Positions 34,324 through 44,959 of a DNA stretch of 64,000 bases are shown here, piece by piece (position 1 is the first letter of the stretch; each line of letters begins with the position of its first letter). Origin of the DNA: Trametes villosa (lineage: Eukaryota > Basidiomycota > Agaricomycetes > Polyporales > Polyporaceae); assembly GCA_002964805.2 (NCBI GenBank), contig PUDQ02000001.1, positions 682,001 to 746,000 on the forward strand, given 5' to 3'. The translations under genes and the position numbers were made by a program. The notes under the pieces were generated by a model. That model was not told where the DNA came from, made no database searches, and saw only the letters and a list, made by a program, of their open reading frames with translations.

Positions 34324-35357
34324 ATGTCCTCGTCTTCTAACTCCTCCCACTACGCTACCCCCACCCCTGCCCAGCCGGGTTCTAGCGGTGGTCGGGTCCA
34401 AAGGTACTTTCCCCCTGAGAGGTAGGTCCCCCTCCGTCCACACGGGCACGCCACCGCTTACTCACCGCAACTCGCCACAGATACGTCGCCGCGCAGGCCC
34501 AGTGCGTGTACTATGGCATCGTGTCCAGGTTGCCCATGGTTGCGTCAGTGTCCCCTCGTGCCCCTGTTCCTGCAACTTCTTGCGGTGCTTACGGCCTGCG
34601 GCTCCCCGTACAGGCGCGTTACTTTGACAGACTACCGGGGCGCGGTCCTGCTCGACAGCTACGTCCGTCCTACGTGAGTTAGAGTTCAGGCGCCCCTTAC
34701 CGTCCGACTGACGCACGCCGCGATCCCAGACAGCCGGTCTGTGATTATAGAACGGCCGAAACGGGGCTGCAGCCGCATCACCTTGCCGAGGGTGTGTTCT
34801 CTTCTCATCCACGTCGTCGCGATGTGGGCAGTCGATGACGAGTGCTCTCTGTCCCAGCGCCCGTCTTCATCGACGTCCAGCGTCAAGTCGCGTCAATCAT
34901 CAAGGACAAAATCCTCGTGGGCTACGCCTTGTGGGAGTTTCTCTCCGTACGTCTGTCCAACGCTGTCCCGCCGCCGAGTTCGGGGGTGCTGATCACCCCT
35001 CCGTTCCAGGTAATGAACCTGTCCCACCCAGCGATCAACACTCGCGATACCGCCCTATTCATGTCCTTCCGTCGCACGTTGAACCAAAAGCCAAACGCTA
35101 TCATCCCCCTCCAGACCCTCGTCAAGCATTTCATGGGCAGGGACATTGGTCAGAACGGCGACATTCCGGTGAGAATCATCAACGGACTTGGCGCCCTCTG
35201 TGCCACCCGGGACTCACGATGTCTCGAGCAGGTGGAACGGGCTCGGGCCGCTCTAGACCTCTTCCGTTCCTGCGAGCAGACTTGGGAGGGTATCATTGCC
35301 ACTGGGGCGTGGCCGTGCGCACTCCCCCCCGCTGAGTACCGCAACTTCTTTACCTGA
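34324..35357 (+). CDS. REX4-like exonuclease-fold protein, catalytic residues apparently lost
   Basis: Seven exons give 218 aa: 34324-34421, 34481-34543, 34614-34673, 34730-34791, 34858-34946, 35010-35168, 35232-35357. The order of blocks follows the RNase T/REX4 3'-5' exonuclease fold: YVAAQAQCVYYG, MVARVTLTDYRGAVLLDSYV, VCDYRTAETGLQPHHL, VQRQVASIIKDKILVGYALW, LSHPAINTRDTALF, LQTLVKHFMGRDIG and PVERARAALDLFR. Active DEDDh members have an Asp-x-Glu in the first block (DCEMVG), an Asp in GHxxxxD, and His/Asp in HxxxxD(A/S)R; here the first block reads AQAQCVYYG, the second GYALWEFL, and the last GDIPVERAR. So it is probably a non-catalytic nucleic-acid or protein binder. The 30-residue head is Ser/Pro-rich. 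A TATA-like TACAAAA lies about 100 bp upstream. Confidence 0.75.
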
Positions 35358-35687
35358 ACTGCTTCTGCGTCCTCTCGCGCCTCCGTCGACGGTGCTATTT
35401 AATAGTCTCCTCGTTCCCGGACCCTTGCTTCTTGTTCGCGCGGACGGTTAGAGTATTCCGTCGGACTTGTCTGTCGCTTTTGTACGGTCGGAGTCTGCTC
35501 AAGGACGTTTCACGCTACTATCGTGTACCGCTCGACGTCACCCTATTGCGGACCTTCGTTACCTTACAACAGCTAATTTATCGGGCGGTTCTCATCATGA
35601 TGCATGGCCGACGGCACACGTTCTGCTACCACGGCTGGTATGACATCAGGTCTAGATATACAGAGGCAAAGAAGACGCAGTAAGGAA
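35358..35687. terminator. Convergent 3' region REX4-like / SPF27
   Basis: 330 bp between facing stop codons. Contains only a short open frame on the plus strand that I treat as 3' UTR. Confidence 0.4.
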
Positions 35688-36523
35688 TCATAGAGCAGCC
35701 GCAAGTTCAACCTCCCGCTTGTTGAGGCGGTCGATTTCTACCTCTAGTGCGACATTCGCCATCTCAATCTGGAGAATGCTAGAGATCAACTCAGTCCAGC
35801 GGGTCTCGAGCGAAGTCAACTGCGAGCCTAGGCGAGTCTGTAGACATAGTTTGGTGTGAGCAACCTGTCGCGCTTGAGAGAGCCCGCGCAGACCGACCTG
35901 GAAGTTCTTCCGCTCCCGGTTGACTTCTGTCGTCAGGTTCTTGAGCTCTTCCAGGGCTTTCTCAACATCTTTCGCCGAGGCTTCGTTGAGATAGTTATGT
36001 ATCCGCCACGCGTTGGACCCATATTGGTGTAGTAGCGCCAAGTTCGCTTGCCTGTACGGCGCGCCGGTGAGTACTGTTCGGGGGTGCTTGGTGGAGCACC
36101 CTTACCTCAGCTTTTGGTGCTCTAGTTGTGCGCGCGCATTGTTGAGAGCCTCTAGCCATTCTTCCTCGTTCTCAGGCGCGGTTGGTGCGGGCAATTGGTA
36201 GCGTGTCGTATCAAGCGGCGGCATGGGCTGGTGATTCGAGACGCGCTCAAGTTCGGCTTGCAGCAGAGGGTTATTCTATATGTCGTATTCAGTTCTCTGT
36301 ACGCGACTTGTATGCTCGAGGGACATTGCGCACGAACAGCAAACAGCGTAGGTTCGGGCGGGACTGCTGGATGGAGGGTTTGTGGCGGCTTGCCCTCGCG
36401 CGCGAGCTCCCTCTCCACTTTCTCCTTCAGGAGCGGGTATTGCTCCAACTCATTGTCGTAGTATGGTAGCGAGTCGAAGATGATAGAGGGCTGGGCGTCG
36501 CCGTTCGTCGCGGAGGAAGACAT
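35688..36523 (-). CDS. Pre-mRNA-splicing factor SPF27 (BCAS2/Cwf7 family)
   Basis: Component of the Prp19/NineTeen complex of the activated spliceosome. Four exons give 219 aa: 36523-36338, 36275-36106, 36051-35898, 35837-35688. The protein reads IIFDSLPYYDNELEQYPLLK near the start, then LFANNPLLQAELERV, PPLDTTRYQLPAP, NARAQLEHQKLRQANLALL, YGSNAWRIHN, and a C-terminal coiled coil (KNFQTRLGSQLTSLETRWTE through ALEVEIDRLNKREVEL). These are the diagnostic BCAS2 blocks and the length is normal (about 220). The stop is at 35688. Head-to-head with the complex I gene: only 108 bp separate the two start codons. Confidence 0.92.
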
Positions 36524-36631
36524 TTCGGAGGATTATGGCAGGAAGCGAGAGCGGGTGTGGCATAGGCGCCGGTGCAGCGCGTCGGGAACTCCGCCGTCGC
36601 TGGTTCCCGCTCATCCTCGACGTCGACTACC
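36524..36631. promoter_or_regulatory. 108-bp bidirectional promoter SPF27 / complex I 30-kDa
   Basis: Whole space between two outward start codons. No TATA box is present. Each transcript must start inside the region or within the neighbouring gene. Confidence 0.65.
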
Positions 36632-37786
36632 ATGTCTCTCCGGCTGGCCTGCAGAACTGGCCGTCTCATCCGCCATGCCCCGCCCCGCTCTGCAGTTGCT
36701 GCTGCCACTCAGCTGAGCCGTGCCATCCACTCCTCGAAGCCCTCAAAAGGTACGCAGTTCAACCTCGGTGTGCCCCGGGATCCCACTGACGACCAGCAGC
36801 CTCGGCGTCCCCGTTCACGGAGCCCACGTCTCCCAACCCGGCCCTCACGAAGTACGCCGAGACGACCGAGAAGCTGCACTCCTACGGCTCGTACATCCTC
36901 CAGTGCCTGCCCAAGTACATCCAGCAGTTCTCCGTGTACAAGGACGAGCTCACGCTCTACATCTCCCCTGCCGGCGTCGTCCCCGTCTTCACCTTCCTCC
37001 GCGACCACTCCCAATGCCAGTTCAAGAGCGCGGTCGACATCAGCGGCGCCGACTACCCCGAGCGTGACAAGCGGTTCGAGGTTGTGTACCACCTGCTGAG
37101 CGTCAAATACGCTAGCCGTATCCGGGTGAAGACCTACGCGAGCGAGGTGGACGCCGTCCCGAGCGCAATGGCGGTGTTCAAGGGCGCAGATTGGTCAGTA
37201 AATGAACTCTAACGCTTCTTTTCGGCCCCCTCAGTAAATGCAAACAGGTACGAGCGTGAGGTCTGGGACTTGTATGGCGTGTTCTTCCAGGACCACCCCG
37301 ACCTGTGCGTACCACCCAATCATCGACATTCTATTGGCACCTGACCGAGTTCCCCACAGTCGCCGCATCCTCACGGATTACGGTACGAGGAATGAATGCG
37401 ATAGCCATCCCGCGCACTAACGGCGCCTTTAGGTTTCGAGGGACACCCGCTTCGGAAGGATTTCCCGCTGACGGTGCGCGATTGTTCCGTTGATGATTTA
37501 GTATGAGCGCCCTGGCTCATATGCCTCCACAGGGTTACACTGAGGTCCGGTACGACGAGGAGAGGAAGCGGGTTGTCTATGAACCGCTGCAGTTGACTCA
37601 AGCTTTCCGGTATGGCCTCGTGTTCGCGCCCATCTAGCAGCTGAGCTGAGTTTGTTTGAATGCCATGCCAGGAACTTCGACGCCTTGTCGCCCTGGGAGC
37701 AAGTCGGGGACGGAACCGCCCCCAAGAGGCCGGACGAGTTCAAGCCAGTCCCGCCCCCGCCGCCCCCTGCAGAGGAGAAGAAGTAG
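36632..37786 (+). CDS. NADH-ubiquinone oxidoreductase 30-kDa subunit (NDUFS3/NuoC), mitochondrial
   Basis: Core peripheral-arm subunit of complex I, inner mitochondrial membrane, matrix side. Seven exons give 275 aa: 36632-36749, 36797-37193, 37248-37304, 37360-37382 (23 nt), 37433-37473, 37533-37609, 37672-37786. Arg-rich transit peptide ([20 protein letters not shown], then IHSSKPSK). The signature [20 protein letters not shown] followed by [20 protein letters not shown] is complete, as is [14 protein letters not shown]. The C-terminus is Pro-rich and ends EEKK. Length and motifs match the fungal subunit (about 270-285). Converges on MTC1, stops 121 bp apart. Confidence 0.95.
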
Positions 37787-37907
37787 ACGTACTGCTCGGG
37801 CTGGATACTATAATACATACAGCGTCGACAGCGCTACACTCCTGTTCCCGCGAGACGTGCACGCTCTCCCGCGCGTTCCGATGGTATACTACTGTCCTTG
37901 TCACAGG

Positions 37908-39384
37908 TTACGACGCAGCCTGCTCGTTGACGGAACCCTCCTCTGGAGCCGCCTTCTCGGCACCCTTCTTATCCCAGCCCATCCGCGAACCGATGTACTC
38001 CTGTCCGATGACTTCGACACCGACTCTGATGGCTTCGACGACGAGGTCCTCCACCCAATCATACTCGTCCCAGAGGTCCAACCATTTCGTGGGAACCGCC
38101 TGGGTGACCGTGGAATGGATCATGTTGTGTTCAGGATCAGACAGGCAGATGAGGAATTGAAGCGACGATTGGGTGGTGGGATTAGGCACGGCCGCCGCCT
38201 CGCTGCCCGCGTGGACCTGGGGTAGCGCATACGTAGTCGTGTACGGTTGGACGCGGAGGTAGACGTAAGAATACGTGATCGGGTTCTGCGCCGACGACGG
38301 GGGAGCCTGTTCGGGCTTCACGTTGCGTTTGATTAGCTCTTCCAAGTTCGCCTGCAATACATGGTCAGCGCGAGCCAATACTGCGGCGCCCGACGGCCTA
38401 CCTGTGCAAGCTTGAGAGCGGCGTCGTACCCGTCCATTGCGTTGAGATCTCGCTTCGTTTCCGCGGTGTCCTTGGGACGCGACTCGTCGCCGCGGTTCAC
38501 GACGAGGTCACCACCCTCGACCTGCTCCATAATCTTAATAGACGTCTATGAGCAATACCGTCCTTAGCCGAAGCGAAAAGTGAAATATCTTACGCGTAAC
38601 AGCGCGCGGTACACAAGGCTCTCGATACCCTCGTAACCTTGCATATCGTGGCTGAGCCAGACCTTGATGACTTCATGCTCCGAAATGGGCGGTGCGACGA
38701 CGTTCAGGATGTCCGTTAGGGTAGAAAGTCCGACACGCTTGAAGTCCTGGCCTGCAAGGATATCCCAACAGAGGTTAGGCCCTCCCAAGTGTATGGGAGA
38801 CCGACAAATGACGTACTGAGCTTGTCGAGCTGTGCAGCCTTTGCATACTCGAGGACACCCTCGCCCCATTTACGGGCCTGCTCGTTCTTCGGAAGGTTCT
38901 TCACCTGCTCGTCGACGACAGACTTGGCCTGCTGCAGCGCGGTGCTCGCCGTGGACCATACGCTTCCCCACCCCCACCCGCCTGCCGCAGGTGCAGCGGA
39001 GGAGGACTGCGCATCCTGCCGCGGGGCCTCTGGTTGCTTCGCCGAAGCCACGCTCACCCTCGAGCTCGACGAGTCCGTCCTAGATAGCGGGACAGAGCCC
39101 GGTAGGAGAGGCGTGGGCGTGCCGACCTTGACGCGCTCGGTGCTCTTCCTCACGGTGGGCGTGCCTGCTCGCGAGAGCGGGCGGTCGATGTGCACGCGCG
39201 GCGGCTCGGAGCTCTTCTGTGTGATCTCGTCAATGAACGCGAAGACCTCGGCCTCTCCCTCCGTGGGTGGTTGGGCTGCTGGCGCCGCTGAGGATTGTGC
39301 ATCTGCGGGGGGAGGCGCGAGATTGTCGAGGTCGTCCAGGAATTGAAGGGCCTCCTCCTGCTTCGACTTGGATTTAGCTGACAT
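37908..39384 (-). CDS. MTC1: Maintenance of telomere capping protein 1 family (DUF5427)
   Basis: Four exons give 437 aa: 39384-38817, 38751-38594, 38545-38402, 38351-37908. The protein starts MSAKSKSKQEEALQFLDDLD, the typical Mtc1 head, followed by a Ser/Pro linker, GGWGWGSVWSTASTAL (about residue 135), a lipid- or coat-associated-looking helix, and a folded C-terminal half (LVYRALLR, AALKLAQANLEEL, SYVYLRVQPYT, NMIHSTVTQAVPTKWLDLWD, EYIGSRMGWDKK). Yeast Mtc1 was named from telomere-capping genetics and also associates with COPI vesicles; the molecular role is unsettled. The head-to-head neighbour is the chromodomain gene. Start and stop are unambiguous. Confidence 0.85.
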
Positions 39385-39840
39385 CCTGCTGCTCTGCTCT
39401 TGTATTGCGGTCTAGAAGGCGCAAGTTGGCGACGGAGGCAAGGGGCTGGTGGACGTCGCTGTCTGAGGCTAGAGTCTCGCTCGCAGGGGCGCAGCCGAGG
39501 CGCGTGTATACGATCGGGTAGCACGGGGCGCTCAACCGACGCGCTCCCGCGCAGACCAGGGCGGCGCGACTCTACACCGTAACTCTCGGACTCGGACTCT
39601 GGCACGCGCTCCGTGCACAAACACCTGTGTTCGTGCTCTTCGTAGTCAAACGAAATCATACTAGTGGTCTGGGGACACTTTGAACTACGCGACTTCCGCC
39701 AGCAAACACGAACAAGAACTCGCCAAGTACTGAGACACCGAACGCCACCAGCTTGTAGCAGCTTAAATCGTCAACAACGCATTGCCCGCGTATACTTCCT
39801 AGAGACCATCTCCCCCAGAAGATAGTTAAATTTGCCACGG
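39385..39840. promoter_or_regulatory. Divergent intergenic region MTC1 / chromodomain gene
   Basis: 456 bp between outward start codons, serving both promoters. No TATA box was recognised; open frames are short. Confidence 0.45.
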
Positions 39841-42800
39841 ATGCCTAAGAGGAAGAAGCTCGTTCGCGAGGATCGTGAAAGTTCTGAAGAACCTCAATTC
39901 GTTGTCGGTGAGTGACCCCTGCACGGCAACTAACATATAGGCAAACTCATCCGCACCTCGCTCGCAGAGGTTATCAAAGCTGCGAGGGTGAAAGATTCAC
40001 AATGGGTGTGTGTATCGTTGAAGAACTTGTGCTAAATGAACTGACGTTGTGCCACACCCGTAGGAATATCGCGTGAAGGTACCTGCGTCTCTCTCCTGTC
40101 GCAACTGTGCCCCTGACCCACTCCTCGATTTACAGTGGGCCAACTATGACTCCGAAGAGGATACGTGAGTGCATGTCGGCGTCCGGACTCGATTTCTATG
40201 TACTCAATCCGACCTCGCAGCTGGGAACCTGAGGAGAATCTAAACAACTGCAAGCGTCTCCTCCTCAGTTTCTGGGACGATATCGGATTGGACAACCGAG
40301 ACTATCCCGAGGGGTATAGCGTGAAAGCCACACCGACCTGGATCAGTCAGTACGGTCGGTTCTGATGAGGTATTCCGCTAATGTGCCATGCTAGGGCGAG
40401 AGAAGAGACAATTTCTACAGACTCAGGATAGCGGCCCCTCTGGCCGGGGACATGAAAAAGACGACTTAGAGGAGTCGATATCCAAGATCCGGGGAATGCA
40501 AGACGAACCCTCTCCCTCGAGGGCGATCAAGGAAGAGCCGTCGACATCGAAGGGCAAGGGCAAGGTAAATCGTACTGCTGTACATGTCTTACGATACTGG
40601 GCCTCAATCTGGATCCTTCGTTCGTTCAGGATGTCCCCAAGTCGAGTACAGGTAAGAAACGAGGCCGCCCTCCGAAGATCACAATACCGGCGCGACCGAA
40701 GCCGCAGCCCGAAGTGGTATGTTCACATGACCTTTACCACGACGCATACATGCGGAGCTGATAGCTCAGGATCCTGCAGAGGACTCTGATGATGCCCCGT
40801 TGTCCAGCATTCCGCGCAAGCGCAAGAAGCATGTGAAGCCCGTAGACCCGAGTGTGAGACTATTGTTCCATCCTTTTGGCTGACAACCCGTCTTTTGCTC
40901 ACGTACATGTAGTCAGATGAGGCTGACGACGACGAACCGCTAGCCAAATACAGCAAGCCCAGACCGGCCGTTTCGAAAGGAGCGGCAGCCCCTGGCCCTT
41001 CCGCTTCATCAACCATGGTAAACTTCCAATTGGTAAATTACTATATATTGCCGGGATCCTAACACGTTCTGCCAGAAACAATCACCGCCCAAGCAGCCGG
41101 CGACTGCGCAGAGCGACTCCGACGACGATTCTGCAGGCTCCCTCTTCTCCGGAAGGGCGTCCTCTCCCGAAGTTGCACTTGGTGTGGCTGACACTACCAG
41201 CATGGGCGCAGATCAGAAGAGTACAACCGTCCCTATGAAGAGGCCCTCTGTAGACGATGCAGGCGCGAATCGTCACCGCAAGCGTCAGATCAAGGAGATG
41301 CCTATGGCCATCACCGGGACTGCGGGCAACTCGACCAAGGCTCGTCTGGCTCAACGTGGGCTACAGCCTCCAGCGCCACCTCCGCCGCCCGCGCCAGCTG
41401 CAGCCGCCTCTGGAGCCGCCTCTGGGTCGGGGACGCGCCCGTTCACCCAGAGGCTCGACTTGAGCTCTATGTCGTTCAAGAAGAAGAGCGCCGCCGCCGC
41501 TCCCTCTCCCGTTCAGACTGCTAGCCCGGCAACACCAGTGCTGCCTATACCCCGGCGATCCGCCTCTGTAAACGACAATGTCCACTCGCCTATGTCTGCC
41601 GATGTACCAACCCCAACAACGGCATCACACCCCACTATCCCAATTCCGCGCACGACGGACGCGAGGTACTTGTTGCGTGTCATTTTCCACTAAACATGCA
41701 TCTAACGGGATATGGTTACTAGACGCGGAGTGTTGCCAATCCCGCGGCGTACCTCTACACAGCTACCTCGCAAGGATCCGACAGCAGAGGTGGACAAGTT
41801 CTTGGCGAACATCATGCCCGCAGAGTAAGTGACCACGTTAAGTTGCCTAGCGCTTCTGAACTAACCCTTGCACAGAATGGCAGCACCTATGAAGTGAATT
41901 TCCCTGTTGCTGCGAAAGAAATTATAGTGACTGACGACTTCACTAGCGAGGACGTGACGCCAGACACACCCACTACACCAAGCCTACCACGGTCTTCGGC
42001 CAGTGCAAAGCCGCTCCCGTTACCACGGTCCGTAGTCCTTCGTCTCTCTACTATCCATTCTCCTGACGCGTTTACAGAATAAACAAGAAGTGGAGGTGGT
42101 CAGGCGCGATCTTCATGGACGTTAGCCGCGAGAAGGCGGAGCGGGTCTGCGAGGTTACCCTGCATGACCCCACAGAACCTCTCCCGAACGGCTTACGATT
42201 CAGCATCTGTCTCAAAGAAGACACTCTCCGCCTATCTGCCTTCCACTCTATCTCGTCACTGCCCCTGTTCCTAGAGGCTTGCACGCAAGTGCAGCAGTTT
42301 GCGAGGGTCGGACCCCTCGAGGACAAGGATGCGGACGCCGTGAAGCAACTCGCTATCTACATGATGAAGAGATCTCTCGTAAGTTGAAGCTGTGCACCTC
42401 TACATGGATTGGCATCTGATCATCGTTCATGACAGTTCTGCTATGCGCACCTCTACGTGGCGGAGACATCGACGGCTCTCCTGGTCATCTTCCCTGCAGG
42501 ACATCCCGAAACGACGAAGCTTCTCAAAGTCGCGCCTGGCCAGGCTGGTGACGCATTGCTGCAAGCAGCTCTTGTCCCGTGGGAGCTGAAAGCGAAGGAC
42601 TTCCAGCGGTTGAATTGGAGGGCACGGGTACCGACGTTGGAGACCACCTTGGACCCAGCATTCACCCCGGCGCTCGACGAGGCGGGGCGCAAGGTCCTCA
42701 CCCAGCGTCGCTTCTACCAAGCCCTCCACATACTGCAATTCCCGAAGAGCATCTACGACTTCATGACCGCGCCAAACCGCCCGTACTGCATATGGTACGC

Positions 42801-43855
42801 GCCTGGCGATTGCGTCAACGGACCTGAGCACACCGGTCCTGGGTATGAAACCTCGCTGCTTAAGGAAATCTTGTCGACGTGCGCTGCGAAGGACGTAGGG
42901 CCCAATGCTTACTTCCGTGCTGTCTTCGTGCACGTCGGCGCTCTGGCGCAGCTCCACAAGATTCCTGGGCTGGCGGAAAGACGGGCGAAGAATACGGAGT
43001 GTAGTTTCATTACCTATGGCACCCACCCCAGTGTCCCCCGTGAGCGTTGGGGTGTACGCGAAGTATACACTCTGGGTAAGCTGTCTATTCCTCGACCGTC
43101 ATAGTCTTACTGACTGCGTTGGCAGGTGGTATCGCGACGTTCACGCCTTCCGCGATCATCCAAGGGCACCACCGTCCCTTCGAGCGTATCAGCCAGATTG
43201 CGGAGCATCCTCTGTGGGAGGGCTACGTTCTACCGTCGGTCGTGGCAATGGTCGCGAAGTTGAGCTGTCAAGGCATGCATCCGCTCCAAGTCTATGACGA
43301 GTACGTTCCCCTCCAAGTCGTGATTCGTGCTCAGAGATGTTCACTGACATCAAATAGGGGAAACTTCATCCATGAGGATCTTCTCAAGGCAATCGAGGAT
43401 GGCTCTCTGGCTCTTCTACAAGCCCCCCAGTCCACGTACGGTCCGCCCACCCCTGGCGATCCTACCTCACTCTGGAAGCGGTGGGTGCTCCGTGTCGGAA
43501 AGATGAACGCGCGGGACATCCTGGAGGAGTGCCTCAAACTGGCGGGGGAGCAGTTCGCGAATACGCCCGAGACGGACCTGCCGATAGCGATCGAGAAGGA
43601 GATCGCGCGCGACCTCTTGCGAATGCAGGTCCAGCCAGCGATCATGGACAACTACCGGCGTTTCGTCGTCTTCAGGACAAAGCAAGACGCCTATTTCGCG
43701 GAGGGCAGCAAGCTCGGAGTACGTGCCCTGCTACCACCGCCTGGGGTTGCGAACTGACAGATTCGGGCTTGTTACAGATCGAGTGCGCGAGCCTCGACAA
43801 GTTCGACTTCAAGGACGACTTCTTCGAAGCGTCGAACGATTCGGAGAAGAAGTGA
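39841..43855 (+). CDS. Chromodomain protein with C-terminal SPOC/PIN-like half, Chp1-like
   Basis: Eighteen exons give 1021 aa: 39841-39907, 39968-40005, 40064-40078, 40136-40164, 40221-40345, 40395-40564, 40630-40716, 40770-40853, 40913-41017, 41076-41665, 41723-41824, 41876-41893, 41947-42027, 42078-42378, 42436-43075, 43126-43300, 43358-43718, 43778-43855. Residues 20-57 form a chromodomain (FVVEVIKAARV ... YRVKWANYDSEEDTWEPEEN) with aromatic-cage residues Phe20, Trp41 and Tyr44, so it should bind methylated H3K9. An AT-hook (KKRGRPPK) sits at 157-164, then a long acidic/Ser-Pro linker. From about residue 504 (KKWRWSGAIFMDV) to the end is a folded half that begins like a SPOC domain. Chromodomain, disordered middle and SPOC/PIN-like end, at about 1000 aa, is the plan of fission yeast Chp1 of the RITS silencing complex; this homology is inferred. 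Confidence 0.8.
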
Positions 43856-44206
43856 GGCAACCGCCGTGGATCTGCTCCCACCCCAGTATCTGTACCTTTG
43901 TAACACCATGTACTCGTGCCCTCCCGCTCTCCCTGAAACATGCGCTGGTGTCAAATGCTATGTTCTATCGCTCTCGTGCACATCTGGCCTGCCACACTCG
44001 TACCACCATGGAATGTGCGGGCTACCGCGACTGTGCTGCTGACCCGCGGCGCCAATACATGTGATACCAACAGCGGGCGCCTAAGGCGTCGGCTTCTGTG
44101 GTGCCAGCGCCATGCGCGCACCTCTCAGGCTCACTTATACGGCTACTGCTAGTTGCGCTCCCCCGCGGGGAAATCCCAGTCTCTCTCGTTTGTTCGATCT
44201 GCCGCC
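43856..44206. other. Intergenic: 3' of chromodomain gene and promoter of PMP24
   Basis: 351 bp between same-strand genes, with no TATA box recognised and no open frame of note. Confidence 0.4.
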
Positions 44207-44959
44207 ATGTCTGGGCTCGACGCCATCCTAAGCGACCCCGCATACCACGACTACCTTGCCATCCTCAAGGGTGCGCGGAATGGCCTCGTCTACGGCGTGA
44301 AAGTCCGCTTCCCCCATGCCCTCATTATGGCCATCCTCTTCGGCCGCGGAGAGTCAGTACCACAACCTACGCAGTACTACCACACCCGCTGACCTCCCTG
44401 AGTACAGCTGGCAGACGCGGCTGCGGGCCATCTACCGCGCGACGAAGCAGCACGCGCTCAACCTCGCCAAGTTCGTCTCGCTCTACAAGACGCTGCTGCT
44501 CCTGCAGAAGAAGGCGAACGGCGGCAAGGAGCGCAGCTTCGACACCTTCATCGCCGGCCTGATCGGTGGCTACGTCGTCTTCGGCGAGCGCAGCGCGGTG
44601 AACGAGCAGGTGAGAGCGTCCCCGGATACCATACCGCAGACCGCGAGCCGCAGCGCTGACCCCGCACGCACGCCACCTAGATCGTGCTGTACGTCTGCTC
44701 CCGCGTCGTCGCGTCCTTCCTGTCGCGCGCGAAGACCCCGTACTCGTCCTCGTCCGCGCCCGCGGCCGGCGTGCGCCCGCTCCCGCCCGACTCGACCCAG
44801 TTCTCGATCTTCGCGGCCGTGTGCTGGGGCGCGGTCATGTGGCTCTTCAACGAGCGCGGGGAGACGGTGCAGCCGGGGATGTTCAACTCGATGACATACC
44901 TCTACCGCGACTCGGAGCACTGGAATTCCCTGCGGACGCTGCTGTGGCACAACAAGTGA
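44207..44959 (+). CDS. Peroxisomal membrane protein PMP24 (PXMP4 family, Tim17/22 fold)
   Basis: Three exons give 208 aa: 44207-44352, 44408-44609, 44681-44959. Integral peroxisomal membrane protein of unclear transport role. Conserved blocks are LAILKGARNGLVYGVKVRFP, HALIMAILFGRG, NLAKFVSLYKTLLLLQ, FIAGLIGGYVVFGE, NEQIVLYVCSRVV, FAAVCWGAVMWLFNERGETVQ and the end NSMTYLYRDSEHWNSLRTLL. At least three hydrophobic segments with Gly-rich faces are visible, consistent with the Tim17/22 fold. Length equals the family (about 210). The same window encodes a thioesterase with a PTS1-like tail. Confidence 0.93.

Noticed and set aside
41894..42077. Single 184-bp intron in the chromodomain gene
   Set aside because: Two introns of 53 and 50 bp around an 81-nt exon (41947-42027) fit the local intron size and keep frame, so the longer intron was not used.
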